Origin: Nocardia altamirensis NBRC 108246
GTDB taxonomy: Bacteria > Actinomycetota > Actinomycetes > Mycobacteriales > Mycobacteriaceae
Assembly: GCF_001612685.1 (NCBI RefSeq)
Contig: NZ_BDAY01000007.1
Coordinates: forward strand, 162,339 to 226,338
Direction: 5' to 3'
DNA: 64,000 bases
Position numbers and translations under genes: made by a program
Notes under the pieces: generated by a model
What the model saw: the letters and a program-made list of their open reading frames with translations, nothing else
Told to the model about the DNA's origin: nothing
Database searches by the model: none
Part shown: positions 10,701 through 22,453 of the stretch, in pieces
Position numbering within the stretch: position 1 is the stretch's first letter
How the letters are laid out: each line of letters begins with the position of its first letter

Positions 10701-12536
10701 CGATTCCGCCGTGTCCTCGAAATGGTGGTGCACTACCCGGCAATAGCGGTGTCCGACCTGGGCGTATTGCTGCCCGGCGAGCGCAGACAGCTGCTGGCGG
10801 AATGGAACGACACCACCGCAACGCCCCCGGTGACGGCACTACCCGACCTGTTCACTGCACAGGCCGCCGCAACCCCGGACACAACGGCCGTGATCTGCGG
10901 CGATGTCGAACTGACGTACGCCGAACTCGGCGACCGAGTCGATCGGCTGGCGCACTGGCTTATCGCGCAGGGTGTCGGTATCGAAGACACAGTGGCAGTA
11001 CACCTACCCCGCTCAGCCGACACCTTGGTCGCACTGTTAGGCGTGCTGAAAGCCGGAGCCGCCTACCTGCCGCTGGACACCGAATACCCCGAATCGCGAA
11101 TTCGGTACATGGTCGAGCATGCGAAACCGACGACAGTGCTCGACAGTTCGGCGATGTCGGCGGCACAGGACCATCCTGCCGACGCGCAACCCTTCCCCGC
11201 CATCGCCCCGGACAATGCGGCCTACATCGTCTACACCTCTGGTTCGACCGGCGAGCCGAAGGGCATCGTCGGCACGCATGCAGGCCTGGTGAATTGCCTG
11301 GCCTGGTTCCACGCGCTGTTCCCGTGGACGCCAGGCGAGGTCACCTGCGCGAAAACCTCGGTGAGTTTCGGCGATTCCCTCACCGAAATCCTGCGCCCGC
11401 TGACCCGCGGCGGCACCGTCGTGGTCGCCGAGCAGATCCGCGACCTCGTCGAGCTGGTCACCCTGATCGAGCGGCACCAGGTGCGCCGCCTCGGCCTGGT
11501 GCCAAGCCTGTTGGCTGCCTTGATCGCCGATGACCTCTTGCCGCGCGCCGCGGCATGCAGGGTATGGATCAGCAGTGGTGAGCCGCTACCGGTTTCGGTG
11601 GCGGAGGGCTTCTCCGCCCAGTTGCCGGACAGCGTGCTGGTGAACCTCTACGGCTCCTCCGAGATCAGCGCGGACAGCACCTGGGCCGAGGTCGGCACGA
11701 TGCCGCACGCTGACGAGATATCGGTGCCGATCGGTCGGCCGCTGGACAACACGCGAGTGTATGTGCTGGACAACGCATTACATCCGGTCCCGCGCGGCGT
11801 GGTCGGTGAGTTGTATGTGGCCGGTGTCGGTTTGGCGCGCGGCTATCTGAATCGGCGAGCGCTGACCGCCGCCCGCTTCGTGGCCGACCCCTTCGCCGTG
11901 GATCCGGGTGGACGGCTCTATCGCACAGGAGATTTGGTGCGGTGGCGCGCCGACGGGCACCTGGTACACCTCGGACGTGCCGACAATCAAATGAAGATAC
12001 GGGGATTCCGGATCGAGCCGGGCGAGGTCGAATCGGCACTGGCGGCGCACCCTGCGGTAGCGCGGGCAGTTGTCGCGGCACGCGAGACCAACGCAGGCCA
12101 TCAGTTGGTGGGCTACCTGGTGCCTGCCGATCCCGGTGTGGCGGTCGACGTGTCGGAGGTGCGGCAGCTCGTCGCGAGTCGCCTGCCCGACTACATGGTC
12201 CCGACCGCGCTCACGATCCTCGAGGAACTGCCGCTCAACCCCAACGGCAAGGTCGATCGCGGTGCCCTGCCGGAACCCGAATTCACCGGCGCCGCCTACC
12301 AACCACCCCGAACCCCCAGGGAAGAGCTGCTGTGCGCCGTATTCGCCGAGGTCCTCGCGGTCGATCAGGTCGGTCTCGACGATTCGTTCTTCGACCTCGG
12401 CGGACACTCCCTGCTCGTGGTCCGGCTGGTGCGCCGGATATCGGAGCGCCTGGGTGTCGAGATAGAGCTCAAAGCCATATTCCAGGAACGAACCGTCCGC
12501 GACATCGCCCGCCGATTGGGTGCAACGACCACGTAA
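1701..12536 (+). CDS. Non-ribosomal peptide synthetase, A(MT)-T-C-A-T-C-T-C-A-T
   Basis: 3,611 residues. The start is ATG 1701 behind a strong GGAGGAGGG; an in-frame TTG at 1647 is less likely. Approximate domains: A1 10-470, interrupted between core motifs A8 and A9 by a SAM methyltransferase (LEIGVGSG near 538) up to about 745, with the A1 tail to 905; T1 (GGHSLL Ser near 940); C2 995-1430 (HHIAADG); A2 1450-1950; T2 1993; C3 2050-2470 (HHIASDG); T3 2537 directly after C3, with no A domain; C4 2595-3030 (HHIACDG); A3 3045-3530; T4 3568; then the end. Specificity residues read by eye are DVWHFSLVEK for A1 and DVWHFSLVDK for A2. The latter equals the EntF serine code, so N-methyl-Ser then Ser is inferred. 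A3 reads G-D-T-G-ISLADK, losing the Asp235 that binds an alpha-amine and resembling the beta-alanine code. There is no epimerase, thioesterase or reductase domain, and no MbtH gene nearby. Product unknown. Confidence 0.93.
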   Translation: MADPDIGVAGETTLVTLFEARVARTPAAAAVTFEGVTLSYGEFAARVNQLARHLISLGVGPDMLVGLGISRSIDWVVGMYAVVVAGGGCMPLDPEHPVVRSRYMLETAGVGCVLTTAQDSFDVGGSDVVVVEIDRVDVSGRAVTSVDDADRLVPLRSSNTAYVMFTSGSTGQPKGVAISHAAIVNRLAWMQAHYELTAADVVLHKSPTTFDVTAWELFLPLQIGARMVVAVPGGHRDPRYLADLIVRVGVTVAHFVPSMMAVFVAEPKAAECIGLHHVFASGETLPASTAQRLVSLTGARLHNLYGPTEAAVEATYHEVRPADTLSVPIGRPMDNTRAYVLDDRLQLVAAGVVGELYLAGVQLARGYVGRPDLTADRFVANPFSTGERLYRTGDQGKWTTDGELEYLGRNDFQVKLRGVRIEPGEIEAVLSSHPAVTRAVVTVAVRPVAEGDKQLVGYVTVDPDSVTAAAEDTVETEMVDDWQRLYDELYLDDADAAVEGDFTGWNSSYTGEPIPVADMRQWRDAAVDRIRALRPRRILEIGVGSGLLLFELAGVCEQYWATDFSEAAIRNLGRGLPGYEWADRVVLETRTAHDIAGLPREHFDTIIVNSVAQYFPSESYLRRVIDGALGLLAPGGAIFFGDIRNQTLLEEFSTAVKVVRHGDADAVQARARTAVRTEQELLLAPEYFTALARGMDEIGAVDIQLKRGRVINELTCYRYDVVLRKRPTDARSVADAPSLRFIDRDALRAALRTKDIQSLRVIGVPHEGIRRDIDTIAAVYGGSRLATRGMLPEDLYLLGHEHGYTTAVTWSPRNGYLDAVFVDAADQRPLTDVYQPREHLGAPGGYASNPSARLLGAALRQYLMDRLPDFLVPAVVMVLAEFPLSRNGKLDMLALPVPELVAREDYRAPDTVREQVLSGLFAEILGVGLIGVDDDFFDLGGHSLLVTRLVNRIRVAMGFEVPVLTVFDAPTPASLAGRLDADVSVRPALEVRPRPERIPLSFAQQRMWFLHRLEGPSATYNVPLAVRLSGRVDVDALVSALGDVVGRHESLRTVFVEFDGEPVQRVLDAANVEVPVSVSDVPDVEAEVRAAARHRFDLSAEIPLHATVFRRGGEHVLVLVIHHIAADGGSLPVLVRDLSAAYAARCDGCEPQFPGLPVQYADYALWQRELLGESTDPDSVASRQFEYWQKELAGLPEQLVLPFDRPRPKVLSFKGNVVEFTVDPGLRTAVEALARREGATASMVLQSAFAVLLHKLGVGEDIPIGSPIEGRTDAALADLVGFFVNTWVLRVDVTGGSRFVDVLDQVRGKALAAYDNQDLPFERLIELLNPVRSTAYHPLFQVMFALQNNLSHDFDLTGVDVTPMRVSTGTARFDLFLALEEQGPDGYAGAVEYSTALFDRPSIELLTERFLRVLETAVNDPAAIVGEIGVLDPVERMVVLESWNSSAHEIDGAATLASMFEAQVVRTPNASAVTFEGVVLSYREFAGRVNRLARHLISLGVGPDTLVGLALGRSIDSMVGIYAVVAAGGGYVPLDPEHPAGRSRYVLDTAHAVCLLTTSQQAFDADPDLVVVEVDRVDVSAYSTDPITNAERSAPLRASNTAYVIFTSGSTGRPKGVAVSHAAIVNRLVWMQAAHRLDETDVVLQKTPTTFDVSVWELFWPLQTGARTVLAAPGAHRDPRYLAELIAREGVTVTHFVPSMLAVFVGEPKAAECVGLRAVFASGETLPAPLAQRFCALTGARLHNLYGPTEAAVDVTYHEVVAADVVSVPIGRPVFNTRAYVLDDRLGVVPVAVAGELYLAGAQLARAYEGRPDLTAERFVANPFATGERMYRTGDRVSWNRDGELEYLGRTDFQVKLRGQRIEPGEIVAALVAQTVVAQAVVVVRSDEHIGDQLVAYLVAETGCVIDTEAVYDHLVEELPPYMVPAVLMVLDNVPLSRNGKLDTRALPAPEFVGRGYRAPGSWQEQVLAGLFGEILGARGVGVDDNFFDLGGHSLLVTRLVSKIRTAMGFEVPVLTVFDAPTPALLARRLDAGISVRPALQVRQRPERVPLSFAQQRMWFLHRLEGPSATYNMPLAVRLSGQVNVEALTSAIEDVIERHESLRTVFVEFDGFPTQRVLNIADVEVPVVVSDVDDLGEAIIAAARYRFDLSAEIPLRASVFRHDNGLVLVLVVHHIASDGASLSALARDLSAAYTARCEGCAPDWPELPVQYVDYALWQRELLGESTDPDSVASRQFEYWQKELTGLPAQLVLPFDRPRPKVLSFKGNVVEFTVDGELRSAVDGVARSRSATASMVLQTVFALTLHQLGAGEDIPIGSPIEGRTDAALADLVGFFVNTWVLRVDVTGGSRFVDVLDQVRGKALAAYGNQDLPFERLIELLNPVRSTAYHPLFQVMFALQNNHSPEFGLPGIDVAPMSVSTDTSRFDLLLTLTEVDSGYSGVIEYATDLFDHRTVESLIERFVRVLETMVHDPTTIVGDSELQIDHPPIDPTPLRGSRPRRSPYREPRTSRERALAGLFAEVLGMDAIGADDGFFDLGGHSLLATQLVSKIRVVMGFEVPILTVFDAPTPALLADQLDAEVSVRPALTARSRPAQVPLSFAQRRIWFLQRLEGSSATYNVPLAIGLSAQIDIEALTSAIGDVVGRHESLRTVFVESEGEPAQQVLEAADIAVEVSDIDEPAVAIAAAARHRFDLATEIPLQASIFHSRKGSALVLVLHHIACDGGSLAPLARDLSAAYAARCAGRAPDWQALPVQYADYALWQRELLGDQADPESLAARQFDYWRKELADLPEQLPLPFDRPRPKVSSFRGDSAEFTVDAELRSAIEELARRRGVTASMLLQTVFAIVLHKVGAGDDIPIGSPIAGRTDAALADLVGFFVNTWVLRVGFAGNSRFEDLLDQVRGKALAAYGHQDLPFERLIELLNPARSTAYHPLFQVTFALQNNLSHEFALPDAVPIPVSTGTAKMDLFLSLEEQPDGGYAGAIEYATDLFDRHTIDQFIERFRRVLEMVVHYPAIAVSDLGVLLPGERRQLLAEWNDTTATPPVTALPDLFTAQAAATPDTTAVICGDVELTYAELGDRVDRLAHWLIAQGVGIEDTVAVHLPRSADTLVALLGVLKAGAAYLPLDTEYPESRIRYMVEHAKPTTVLDSSAMSAAQDHPADAQPFPAIAPDNAAYIVYTSGSTGEPKGIVGTHAGLVNCLAWFHALFPWTPGEVTCAKTSVSFGDSLTEILRPLTRGGTVVVAEQIRDLVELVTLIERHQVRRLGLVPSLLAALIADDLLPRAAACRVWISSGEPLPVSVAEGFSAQLPDSVLVNLYGSSEISADSTWAEVGTMPHADEISVPIGRPLDNTRVYVLDNALHPVPRGVVGELYVAGVGLARGYLNRRALTAARFVADPFAVDPGGRLYRTGDLVRWRADGHLVHLGRADNQMKIRGFRIEPGEVESALAAHPAVARAVVAARETNAGHQLVGYLVPADPGVAVDVSEVRQLVASRLPDYMVPTALTILEELPLNPNGKVDRGALPEPEFTGAAYQPPRTPREELLCAVFAEVLAVDQVGLDDSFFDLGGHSLLVVRLVRRISERLGVEIELKAIFQERTVRDIARRLGATTT
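5487..5605 (+). repeat. 119-bp perfect repeat inside NRPS, copy 1 (C2)
   Basis: Identical to 8640-8758. The two copies are 3,153 bp (1,051 codons) apart in the same frame. They encode the part of the condensation domain from [14 protein letters not shown] to the segment after [11 protein letters not shown]. Flanking sequence is also highly similar but diverges. Confidence 0.9.
8640..8758 (+). repeat. 119-bp perfect repeat inside NRPS, copy 2 (C3)
   Basis: Partner of 5487-5605. The perfect identity, including third codon positions, inside two otherwise diverged condensation domains indicates recent duplication or gene conversion. A short-read assembly could also misjoin here. Confidence 0.9.
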
Positions 12537-12556
12537 AATCAACCCGATTCTAAAGC

Positions 12557-12585
12557 GTGACAACACTTCTGGCGTGCGCGATTCT
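12557..12585 (+). promoter_or_regulatory. Putative promoter for the riboswitch transcript
   Basis: GTGACA (12557-12562), a 17-base spacer, then GATTCT (12580-12585). The -35 matches the TTGACA consensus at five of six positions and the -10 is weak. The predicted start of transcription would fall a few bases before the aptamer at 12593, which is the expected geometry. It suggests that the three genes downstream are transcribed separately from the NRPS. Confidence 0.45.
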
Positions 12586-12592
12586 TGTTTCA

Positions 12593-12710
12593 GGTCAAGA
12601 GTGCCAGCGTCAAGTCCCCGGCTAGCTGGCCGGCAACCCTCCATCCGCGGCGGGGTGCCCCGGGTCAAGACCAGGCCGAGCCGCGTATCGCGGTCCGGGC
12701 AAGCGCGGGC
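12593..12710 (+). promoter_or_regulatory. SAM-IV-type S-adenosylmethionine riboswitch
   Basis: The aptamer core is recognisable by eye against the actinobacterial SAM-IV consensus as I remember it. GGTC (12593-12596) pairs with GACC (12669-12672) as P1. Inside are GAGTGCCAGCG, the CCCCGG...CTAGCTGGCCGG arm, GCAACCCTCC and GGGGTGCCCCGGG, in the expected order. A second hairpin CCGCG-TAT-CGCGG (12681-12693) and the following GC-rich stretch fit the extra SAM-IV helices. The family senses SAM and normally represses sulphur/methionine genes in actinomycetes. Here it precedes an oxygenase, a cyclodipeptide synthase homologue and an exporter. The 3' boundary and the expression platform are uncertain; I see no U-tract terminator, so control may act on translation. 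Confidence 0.82.
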
Positions 12711-12755
12711 TCCGTCGTTTTCTGGGGCCCTGACGGTGGGATCGGGGGTCGAATC

Positions 12756-12832
12756 ATGTCTATGTCGGCTAGCTCCCGCCGCACGCCCGGGCCGGTGGCC
12801 GGTCCATCGAGCGACAACCAGAGGGGAACGAC

Positions 12833-12836
<4 letters not shown>
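12756..12836 (+). CDS. 26-aa leader ORF coupled to the oxygenase gene
   Basis: ATG at 12756 behind GGGATCGGGGG opens a 26-codon frame beginning MSMSASSRRTPGP. Its TGA (12834-12836) overlaps the oxygenase ATG (12833) as ATGA, in a different frame. The position between riboswitch and first structural gene, plus the stop/start overlap, suggests translational coupling. The peptide has no Cys and its only Met residues are 1 and 3, so amino-acid-specific stalling is not obvious. It could be a chance ORF. Confidence 0.4.
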
Positions 12837-15794
<2,958 letters not shown>

Positions 15795-15802
15795 GTCGCG
15801 GC

Positions 15803-15849
15803 GCGACCCCGCAGGATGCCGTGGCAATAGCTGGTACTTGCGGGGTCGC
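15803..15849 (+). terminator. Hairpin after the MFS gene
   Basis: The arms GCGACCCCGCA (15803-15813) and TGCGGGGTCGC (15839-15849) are perfectly complementary over 11 bp with a 25-base loop, nine bases beyond the exporter stop. There is no U-tract. It probably ends the oxygenase-CDPS-exporter transcript. Confidence 0.5.
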
Positions 15850-15951
15850 CGTCGGCTTGTGCGGCGCTGAACGCCAACGAAATCCGCGTAGTCTCGAGTC
15901 GGGCCCGCGGTATGCCCGGCGGGCCTCGACGCTCAGCGGGAGGCGGATGTG

Positions 15952-17085
15952 ATGCGAATCGACGATGCGAGGCGGGCCCGGGCCGCGGTGCTGGAGAGCA
16001 TCGGTGCGCCTCCGGTGCTGCGGGAGTTCGATATTCTGCGTCCTGGCCCCGGACAGCTCCTCGTCGCCTGCTCCTACGGCGGGATCTGCGGCACGGACCT
16101 GCATCTGCAACAGGGGCATCTGCCGATTCCGGTGCCAATAGTGTTGGGGCACGAGGGTTTAGGGGTCATCGGGGAGCTCGGGCCCGGTGTCGTCGCTGAT
16201 GCGCTAGGCGCTCCCTTGCAGCCGGGCGACCGGGTGATGTGGGCGTCCTCGATCGCCTGCGGTGTATGCGTGCCCTGCCGTCAATATCGCGAACCGACCC
16301 TGTGCGAGGCGCGCCAGACCTACGGCGTGAACCGGTCGACCACCGACGAGCCGTTGTCCGGCGCCTGGGCCGATCACATCCTGTTGCAGCCGGGTACGAC
16401 CGTGGTGCGGCTCGCCGATTCGGTGACCGATCTGGCGGCGATGTCGCTGGCCTGCGCGGGTCCGACCTTGATCCACGCGCTCTACGAACGCCGCCCGGTT
16501 CGCCTGGGGGAGACCGTGATTGTGCAGGGCAGCGGACCGGTCGGCCTCGCCGCGGCCGCGTTCGCCCAACTCGCGGGCGCCGCCCAAGTGATCGTTGTCG
16601 GCGGCCCGGCGCACCGCCTCGACATCGCCAAATCCTGCGGCATCGGCGATGCGCACCTCGACATCATCGGCGCCGCAGACCAATCCGCCGTCCTGGACCA
16701 GGCCAGGCAACTCACCGGCGGCCGCGGTGCCGACCTGGTCATCGAGTGCACCGGCGTCCCCGCCGCGGTACAGCAGGGCATCACCCTCGCCCGCCGTGGC
16801 GGCGCACTCCTGATCGTCGGCCAGTACACCGACGCGGGACCCACCCCGATCAATCCGCATCACATCGTCCGCCAGCAGCTGGACGTCCTCGGCTCCTGGG
16901 CCTTCACCGGCGCCCACCTCGTCGAATACGTCCGCCTCCTACCGACATTGACCAACCGCTTCGATCTGGCGAGCCTCGTCTCGGTCTTCCCGCTCGCCCA
17001 ATGCGCGGACGCCATGGCCGCGGTCGCTGCGGGCAGCGTGATGAAGGCAGTGCTGGCCGGCGCGGGCATATCGGAGACCGACTGA
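15952..17085 (+). CDS. Zinc-dependent alcohol dehydrogenase (MDR family)
   Basis: 377 residues. Catalytic zinc ligands are in GICGTD and GHEGLG. The structural zinc loop has the expected four cysteines (CGVCVPCRQYREPTLC). The nucleotide fold is marked by QGSGPVGLAAA near the middle. It should oxidise an alcohol or reduce a carbonyl with NAD(P). The start is ATG 15952 behind GGGAGGCGG; a GTG directly before it is in frame. It is transcribed alone between the exporter and a TetR gene. A link to the NRPS/CDPS region is possible by position only. Substrate unknown. Confidence 0.85.
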   Translation: MRIDDARRARAAVLESIGAPPVLREFDILRPGPGQLLVACSYGGICGTDLHLQQGHLPIPVPIVLGHEGLGVIGELGPGVVADALGAPLQPGDRVMWASSIACGVCVPCRQYREPTLCEARQTYGVNRSTTDEPLSGAWADHILLQPGTTVVRLADSVTDLAAMSLACAGPTLIHALYERRPVRLGETVIVQGSGPVGLAAAAFAQLAGAAQVIVVGGPAHRLDIAKSCGIGDAHLDIIGAADQSAVLDQARQLTGGRGADLVIECTGVPAAVQQGITLARRGGALLIVGQYTDAGPTPINPHHIVRQQLDVLGSWAFTGAHLVEYVRLLPTLTNRFDLASLVSVFPLAQCADAMAAVAAGSVMKAVLAGAGISETD

Positions 17086-17178
17086 CCGATCCGGCGTCAG
17101 CGGGAACGGGCAGGTCACAGCCTGGCGGGCCGCGGTCGGCTGCAGTGCTCTTGCTCGGGTAAGCAAACAGGTCTAATG

Positions 17179-17198
17179 TCTTGCTCATGCAAGCAAGA
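17179..17198. promoter_or_regulatory. Palindrome, probable TetR operator
   Basis: TCTTGCT-N6-AGCAAGA spans the TetR start codon. Related half sites AAGCAA (17161-17166) and AAGCAAGAAG (17211-17220) lie on either side. A site over the start codon fits autorepression of the following gene. Confidence 0.55.
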
Positions 17199-17816
17199 AA
17201 CAGTGCGGGCAAGCAAGAAGGCCGCACGTTCACCGAGACCGGGCGGCGCGCGCAGATCGTGAACGCCGCCATCGAGGTGGTTGCCGAGCGTGGTTATGCG
17301 AACGCCTCGTTCGCGAAGATCGCCGAGCGCGCCGGGCTGGGCAGCACGGGCATGATCTCCTACCACTTTCGCGGCAAGGACGATCTGATCCGCGAGGTCG
17401 TCGCCGAAATCATGCGCGTGGCACTGGAATTCGTGAGCGCCAAGCTTGACGGCGAGACCGACTACGCCGCCCGGCTTCGGCTGAACATCGTCGCCAACTT
17501 GGCGCTGCTCGACGAGTGCCCCGGCCATCTGCGTGCGCTGTCGAGCATCCTCGCCAACGCCCACCCGGACGACCGGGAGAAATTCGGCCTGGCGGACCAC
17601 CTTTCCGAGTTCGCGCGGATCCAGGAGGAACGGATCCGGGAAGCGCAGCGAGCCGGGGCATTTCGCGACTTCGACCCCGCCGTCCTGGTGCTCGCCATGC
17701 GCGGCGCCCTCGACGCCGCCATCGCCCGCGCGGCCGTCGACCCCGACTTCGATACCGCCGCGTGTGCACGCGAGCTGGCCGACCTTTTCGATCACGCCAC
17801 CCGGAGGCAATCGTGA
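17187..17816 (+). CDS. TetR-family transcriptional regulator
   Basis: 209 residues from ATG 17187; an in-frame TTG at 17181 is also possible. The N-terminal helix-turn-helix reads IVNAAIEVVAERGYANASFAK followed by IAERAG...SYHFRGKDDL, the usual TetR pattern. The C-terminal ligand domain is alpha-helical and not diagnostic. It overlaps the next gene by GTGA, so the pair is one operon and the membrane protein is a likely target. A palindrome over the start suggests autoregulation. Confidence 0.9.
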   Translation: MQARNSAGKQEGRTFTETGRRAQIVNAAIEVVAERGYANASFAKIAERAGLGSTGMISYHFRGKDDLIREVVAEIMRVALEFVSAKLDGETDYAARLRLNIVANLALLDECPGHLRALSSILANAHPDDREKFGLADHLSEFARIQEERIREAQRAGAFRDFDPAVLVLAMRGALDAAIARAAVDPDFDTAACARELADLFDHATRRQS

Positions 17817-18490
17817 GCACGACCGACACGAGTCCGCAGGCAGCCGCAGCCGACCGCACCCCGCAGCAGAAACGCGCGGCACTCCGCCGCCACCTCCTGA
17901 TGCAGCTCATCCTGGAAGTGGTACTCCCACTAGGCAGTTACTACGCCTTGCGTGCGGCGGGGGTGAACCCATGGCTGGCGTTGATCGCGCCCGGCCTGCT
18001 GATCGCGGGGATTCTCGCCTATCGCGCGATCCGGCAGCGCCGTGTCGACGCGATGGCGCTGTTCACGCTCAGCCTGATCGTCGTCGGCACGGTGATGACG
18101 GTCTTGACCGGCGATCCACGCACCCTGATGGTGCGGGACAGTTGGATTTTCGGCGTGCTCGGGTTGTGGGTGCTGGCCACCTTGCTGACCCAGCGACCAT
18201 TCATGCGGATTGCCGCACGGGCGATCGTCACCGTCAAGATCGGCGAGGAGGGCTACCGGCAATGGGATGCCCGCTGGGACAACGACTCCCGGTTCCGCGG
18301 CCATCTGAGGCTGCTGACCGCCGTGTGGGGCACGGCTTTCGTGGTGGATGCGGTGATCCGTATCCTGCTTGCCTACACCTTGCCGATCGATGCGATCCCA
18401 CTGGTGAGCACCGTGCAATGGCTGGTCGTGCTCGCCGCTCTCATCGCCTTCCAGAACGTCTACGTCACCAGGCATGGTCTCAAAGTGTGA
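17813..18490 (+). CDS. VC0807-like integral membrane protein
   Basis: 225 residues from GTG 17813, which overlaps the TetR stop and has GGAGG six bases before it. After a short hydrophilic N-terminus there are about five to six hydrophobic segments, for example ILEVVLPLGSYYALRAAG, PWLALIAPGLLIAGILAY and WLVVLAALIAFQNVYV. The pattern matches the small VC0807-type membrane proteins often found beside TetR genes in actinobacteria. Function is not known; regulation by the upstream TetR is inferred. Confidence 0.75.
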   Translation: MSTTDTSPQAAAADRTPQQKRAALRRHLLMQLILEVVLPLGSYYALRAAGVNPWLALIAPGLLIAGILAYRAIRQRRVDAMALFTLSLIVVGTVMTVLTGDPRTLMVRDSWIFGVLGLWVLATLLTQRPFMRIAARAIVTVKIGEEGYRQWDARWDNDSRFRGHLRLLTAVWGTAFVVDAVIRILLAYTLPIDAIPLVSTVQWLVVLAALIAFQNVYVTRHGLKV

Positions 18491-18559
18491 TCCGAACGGC
18501 GGCCGGATGATGTACTTGGCTGGCAGGTTTCGATGTATCCGAGGAAAGGTGGCAAGGCG

Positions 18560-19180
18560 ATGACTGCTCCTGAACCGCGACCGCTGGTCTTGCAGCTGCG
18601 CACGGCAGAAGCCAACGAACTGAACACCTTTCAGAAGGCCGCGGACGACGTCGCCGAGGTGCCACAGCGACTCGGCGTTGAGGCGCATGCCTTTCCGCTC
18701 CTGCATCCCGGCGTCATCTTGCAGGGGGAGCCTGCCGACGATCAGCGGCCCGATGACGAGCTCGCCACGCCGGTGCTCAACCGTTGGCTGGTAGTCCGCC
18801 ACGCCACGCCGCTCGGCTCGGGCACGCTGGTCACCACCACCTGGATCGTCGTGCCGGGCCCACCGCAGAGCGCCGACTCCGACGCATCCAGTGCGGGCCC
18901 GGTCTGGCAGGGACAGGCGGTGGACCCGGTGGTCGAGTCTGCGGTGATGCCCACGTCAGGCCGCCCGCAGCCCCGGTTGACCATGTTTCTGCCTGCCGCC
19001 GCGGCGGGTTCGGCTGACGAGTCGATCGTGCCCTCGTTCCACGATCCACTCGACGGCTTCGCCTCGGGATCCGAGTGGCAGTTGACCTATCAGGTCAGCG
19101 AACTCGACTCGGCGAACAAGGTGATCCGCGGACTCCAAGGAGAAATCTCTCGCCTGCTGATCTCCATGACCGCGGGCTAG
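18560..19180 (+). CDS. Conserved-looking hypothetical protein
   Basis: 206 residues from ATG 18560, with AGGTGG upstream; ATG 18533 would add nine residues. Soluble, acidic, without signal peptide or clear motif. The central part is Pro/Ala/Ser-rich, and the C-terminus (VSELDSANKVIRGLQGEISR) looks like a short amphipathic helix. I do not recognise a family. Its stop TAG shares the palindrome CTAG (19177-19180) with the stop of the convergent reductase gene, so the two genes overlap by exactly four bases. Confidence 0.65.
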   Translation: MTAPEPRPLVLQLRTAEANELNTFQKAADDVAEVPQRLGVEAHAFPLLHPGVILQGEPADDQRPDDELATPVLNRWLVVRHATPLGSGTLVTTTWIVVPGPPQSADSDASSAGPVWQGQAVDPVVESAVMPTSGRPQPRLTMFLPAAAAGSADESIVPSFHDPLDGFASGSEWQLTYQVSELDSANKVIRGLQGEISRLLISMTAG

Positions 19181-20127
19181 TTCGGGGTCAGGATCAGCTT
19201 GCCGGTGGTGCGGCGGGCGAGGAGGTCCTCGTGGGCTCGGCGCGCCTCGGCGAGCGGATACGCGCCGCCGACGATGGGGCGCAGCTTGCCCGCCGCGGTG
19301 AGGTCGAGCATTTCGACCAGCGGTTCGTGGAACATGCCGCGCATCGCGAGGGCCGGGGTGACCCAGAAACCGATGACGGACAGATTCCGAGTGAGCAGGT
19401 CGCCGGGGTTGATCGGTGTGGCGGGTTCACGAGAAGCCATGCCGTAGGTGACAAGTCGCCCGAACTGCGCAAGCACGGTGAGCGCCGCGTCCAGCACGGG
19501 TCCGCTCATGGCATCCAGCACGATGTCGATCCGCTTGCCGTCGTTCGCTTCGCGGATGCGCTCGGCATACCCTTCGGCGGCATTGTCGACGGCGATGTCG
19601 GCGCCGAGATCGAGGGCGAGCTGCCGCTTCTCCGGTGTGGACGCCGTGGCGATCACCCGTCCGGCGCCGAAGTACTTGGCGAGCTGGACTGCCAGCGAGC
19701 CGACACCGCCCGCCGCCGCGTTGATCACCACGGACTCGCCAGGGGCGAGTTTGGCGCTGGTGTGCAGCAGGTGCCATGCCGAAAGTCCTTGAATGAGCAG
19801 GGCTAGGGCCTGACCGTCGCTCACGGCGTCGGGCACCTCGACCGCGCTGCCGTCGGCGACGACCGCCTGCTCGGCGTATCCGCCGCCCGGTACCAGCGCG
19901 AGAATGCGTTCCCCTGCCGCAGTGCGGCCGACGATCTCCCCGCCGGGAATGAACGGCAGCGTCGTGCGGGACAGATAGGTGTTCTCGGTCATGTGGGTAT
20001 CGGCGTAATTGATGCCTGCGGCGGTCACCCGTACGATCTGCTCGCTGGGGCCTGCCACGGGATTTGGCACGTCGACGACACTGAGGACCTCGGGTCCGCC
20101 GAGGGTGGAAACTTGAATCGCGCGCAT
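19177..20127 (-). CDS. NADPH:quinone oxidoreductase-like (zeta-crystallin type MDR)
   Basis: 316 residues. Medium-chain dehydrogenase/reductase without the zinc cysteines. The nucleotide-binding loop AAAGGVGSLAVQLAKYFGA follows LLIQGLSAWHLL, as in quinone oxidoreductases. It would reduce quinones or enones with NADPH. AGGAG lies eight bases before ATG 20127. It is the third gene of a minus-strand operon behind the permease and the zinc dehydrogenase, probably controlled by the divergent TetR at 22491. Confidence 0.85.
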   Translation of the reverse strand: MRAIQVSTLGGPEVLSVVDVPNPVAGPSEQIVRVTAAGINYADTHMTENTYLSRTTLPFIPGGEIVGRTAAGERILALVPGGGYAEQAVVADGSAVEVPDAVSDGQALALLIQGLSAWHLLHTSAKLAPGESVVINAAAGGVGSLAVQLAKYFGAGRVIATASTPEKRQLALDLGADIAVDNAAEGYAERIREANDGKRIDIVLDAMSGPVLDAALTVLAQFGRLVTYGMASREPATPINPGDLLTRNLSVIGFWVTPALAMRGMFHEPLVEMLDLTAAGKLRPIVGGAYPLAEARRAHEDLLARRTTGKLILTPN

Positions 20128-20151
20128 GGGGCTTCTCCTGAAGAGGTTTGC

Positions 20152-21183
20152 TTAGGGCTTGATGACGATGCGGATGGGGTTGCCGTCGTGTTCGGCCAGG
20201 CGACGCACGCCTTCGTGGATGTCCTCGAGCGGAAAGACAGCGCTGACCGACCGGGTCAGGTCGAGCCTGCGCAGCTCGGTGAGCTTGACCAATTCCGCGA
20301 GGTTCTCATAGCTGTAGCCGAGGTGGCCGAGGACCCGGTGACGGGCCATCGAGAAGTGCAGTTCGGAGCCGAGATTCAGGTCGACGGGGGTCAGCCCGAC
20401 CAGGACGAGCCTGCCGCCACTGCGCAGTGCGGCGTTGGCCTGCGGCACGGTATGCTGGCTACCGACATTGTCGATTGCGAGCTCGACACCGCCGCCGGTC
20501 AGGTCGCGCAGCTGCTGGAGCACATCGGGATCGGTGGGATCGAGAGCCTGATCTGCGCCGAAATCCAGTGCCCTGGAACGCGCTTCGGGCAGGGGGTCGA
20601 GACCGATGATCGGTGCCGCGCCCGCCAGCCTGGCGAGTTGCAAGGTGTGGACGCCGAGTCCGCCGAGGCCCCATATCGCTACGGATTCGGCAGGGCGAAG
20701 ACCTCCGGTACCGAACAACGCGCCGTAGGGTGTGGCGACCGCGTCGGCGAGAATCGCGGCCTGCTCCATCGCGACGCCCCGCGGTGCGGCGATGATGGTC
20801 GAGACCGGTGCCAGGACATACTCGGCCCATCCGCCGTCGCGGTGCACGCCCATGATTTGCAGGTTCTGGCAGGTGCTCGCGTTGGGTAGATGCTGGCACG
20901 CCTGGCAGGTTCCGCACGGCTGACCACCGTGCAGAACAACGGCGTCGCCGATCTCCCATCCCGGTGTCGGTCCGCCGAAAGCGGCGATGGTGCCGGAGAT
21001 TTCGTGCCCCGGCGTGATCGCGGTGAGCCCGGTGGGCACCCCGCCACTCATCACCGTCAGGTCGGAATGGCAGATCCCGCATGCGACAACCTTGACAAGC
21101 ACTTCCCCCGGGCCTGGCTCGGGAGTCGGAACATCTTGTACCGAGAGGGTTTTGGACGCGAAGTCGAAACGTGCAGCACGCAT
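20152..21183 (-). CDS. Zinc-dependent alcohol dehydrogenase
   Basis: 343 residues. The catalytic motif is CGICHSD and GHEISG, the structural zinc cysteines are in CGTCQACQHLPNASTC, and the Rossmann motif is GLGGLGVHTLQLA. All ligands are present, so an active NAD(P)-dependent alcohol dehydrogenase is expected. AAGGAGAAA precedes ATG 21183. It sits 12 bases after the permease gene and 24 bases before the quinone reductase gene, so the three are an operon. Confidence 0.88.
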   Translation of the reverse strand: MRAARFDFASKTLSVQDVPTPEPGPGEVLVKVVACGICHSDLTVMSGGVPTGLTAITPGHEISGTIAAFGGPTPGWEIGDAVVLHGGQPCGTCQACQHLPNASTCQNLQIMGVHRDGGWAEYVLAPVSTIIAAPRGVAMEQAAILADAVATPYGALFGTGGLRPAESVAIWGLGGLGVHTLQLARLAGAAPIIGLDPLPEARSRALDFGADQALDPTDPDVLQQLRDLTGGGVELAIDNVGSQHTVPQANAALRSGGRLVLVGLTPVDLNLGSELHFSMARHRVLGHLGYSYENLAELVKLTELRRLDLTRSVSAVFPLEDIHEGVRRLAEHDGNPIRIVIKP

Positions 21184-21195
21184 GATGATTTCTCC

Positions 21196-22443
21196 TTAGG
21201 CCGGCGCATTGCCGGCGAGTTGAGGGTGACGGGTGAAGGCGGGGACGCGGTCGAAGAGGCTGGTGGCTATCGCTCCGATCAGTGCCCCGGCTGCGCCGAT
21301 GATGGCGACGTCGACCCAGGCCGTTTCCAGTCCGGACAGCGGAGCGGAGTCGTAGTAGAGGATCGATCGCAAGCCGGTGACAATCGGGCGCATCGGCTCG
21401 ATGTCCGCGATCGCGCGGAAGAACGCCGGTGTCGCCTCCAGCGGAATCGTTCCCGCCGAGGAGATCATCGCGAGGGCGATGAAGAAGAACATGTTGATCA
21501 GCGGGCCGAGCGAGCCGAACATCGCGAAAACGGTCAGTGCGCCGATGCCGACGGCGGCGATAGTGGTCGTCGAGAACAGAAACAGTTGCCAGGGTGCGGG
21601 AATGGGCATGTCGAGCAAGGTGCCTGCGACGAACTGGAGACCGGCGGCGCACAGTGGCGCGGCAAGCAACATGACCGACCATTTGATGAGCAAGGTGTGC
21701 AGTCGGGACAGGTGCGTGTAGCCGCGGCGGCGCACCTTGGGGCCCATTTCACTGGGCTGGAAGCCGATCGCCGAGTCGATGATCGGATGCATCGCGGAGG
21801 CGCCGACGAAGCCGAGCAGCACAAGCACGATCGCGTAGTAGAAGACGCTGGTGCCCAATCCGGTGTGGGCGGCAAGCGGCACCAGCGGGGCGGCGGCGAC
21901 GGTGAACGGCGCCGCCAGTGCGGTTGCGGCGGAGACGGTGGTTGCTTTGGCGGCCAACGTCTTTCCGAACTGTGCGCTCACGCCGGCGACGACGGGCGCG
22001 AGTTGACCGGTGAAAAGTCCGGAGCTCAGGGCTCCCGATGCCGGTGCGGTGTCGAGATGCAGCACGGCGTGCGCCGGTGGTCCGGCCGAATCTGTTGTCA
22101 GTCGGGCGATTTCGGCGTTGAAGTTGGCGGGGATGCGCACGGCTCCGAAGATCTTGCCGCTACCCATCTGCTCCTTTTCCTCGTCGACGGTCATCGGGAC
22201 GAAGGTGATGGCGTCGTGGTTCACGGCGGCTTCCACCGCGGTGCGCACTTGGTTCGCGGCGTTGTTCGCCGAGCTGGTCTGCGGCTCCACGACCATCGCG
22301 ATCGGGAAGTCCTTCAGATTGCCGCTCGGATCGAGCGTGCCGCCGAGGTAGACGGCGGGCAGCGCGATCGCCAGCACGAACATCACCACCAGCGGCGGCA
22401 ACCAGGTGCCGGGATGGCGGGCGAAACGGTGGGTGACCTTCAT
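21196..22443 (-). CDS. YhgE/Pip-like membrane protein (ABC-2/DUF3533 type)
   Basis: 415 residues from ATG 22443 with GAGG in front; a TTG nine bases further upstream is in frame. One N-terminal membrane helix (PLVVMFVLAIALPAVYLGG) is followed by a large extracytoplasmic domain of about 160 residues and then five or so helices in the C-terminal half (FYYAIVLVLLGFVGASA, LFLFSTTTIAAVGIGALTVF and others). This is the topology of YhgE/Pip and ABC-2-type permeases. It probably moves or senses a hydrophobic compound. No ATPase gene accompanies it. First gene of the operon with the two dehydrogenases and divergent from a TetR gene. Confidence 0.75.
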   Translation of the reverse strand: MKVTHRFARHPGTWLPPLVVMFVLAIALPAVYLGGTLDPSGNLKDFPIAMVVEPQTSSANNAANQVRTAVEAAVNHDAITFVPMTVDEEKEQMGSGKIFGAVRIPANFNAEIARLTTDSAGPPAHAVLHLDTAPASGALSSGLFTGQLAPVVAGVSAQFGKTLAAKATTVSAATALAAPFTVAAAPLVPLAAHTGLGTSVFYYAIVLVLLGFVGASAMHPIIDSAIGFQPSEMGPKVRRRGYTHLSRLHTLLIKWSVMLLAAPLCAAGLQFVAGTLLDMPIPAPWQLFLFSTTTIAAVGIGALTVFAMFGSLGPLINMFFFIALAMISSAGTIPLEATPAFFRAIADIEPMRPIVTGLRSILYYDSAPLSGLETAWVDVAIIGAAGALIGAIATSLFDRVPAFTRHPQLAGNAPA

Positions 22444-22453
22444 GATCCTCAAC

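Noticed and set aside
12400..12536. Thioesterase domain at the NRPS C-terminus
   Set aside because: No GxSxG after the last carrier domain and too few residues remain.
12593..12710. Cobalamin or SAM-II riboswitch
   Set aside because: The order of the core segments and the short P1 fit SAM-IV; no B12 box is present and SAM-II is a different, smaller fold.
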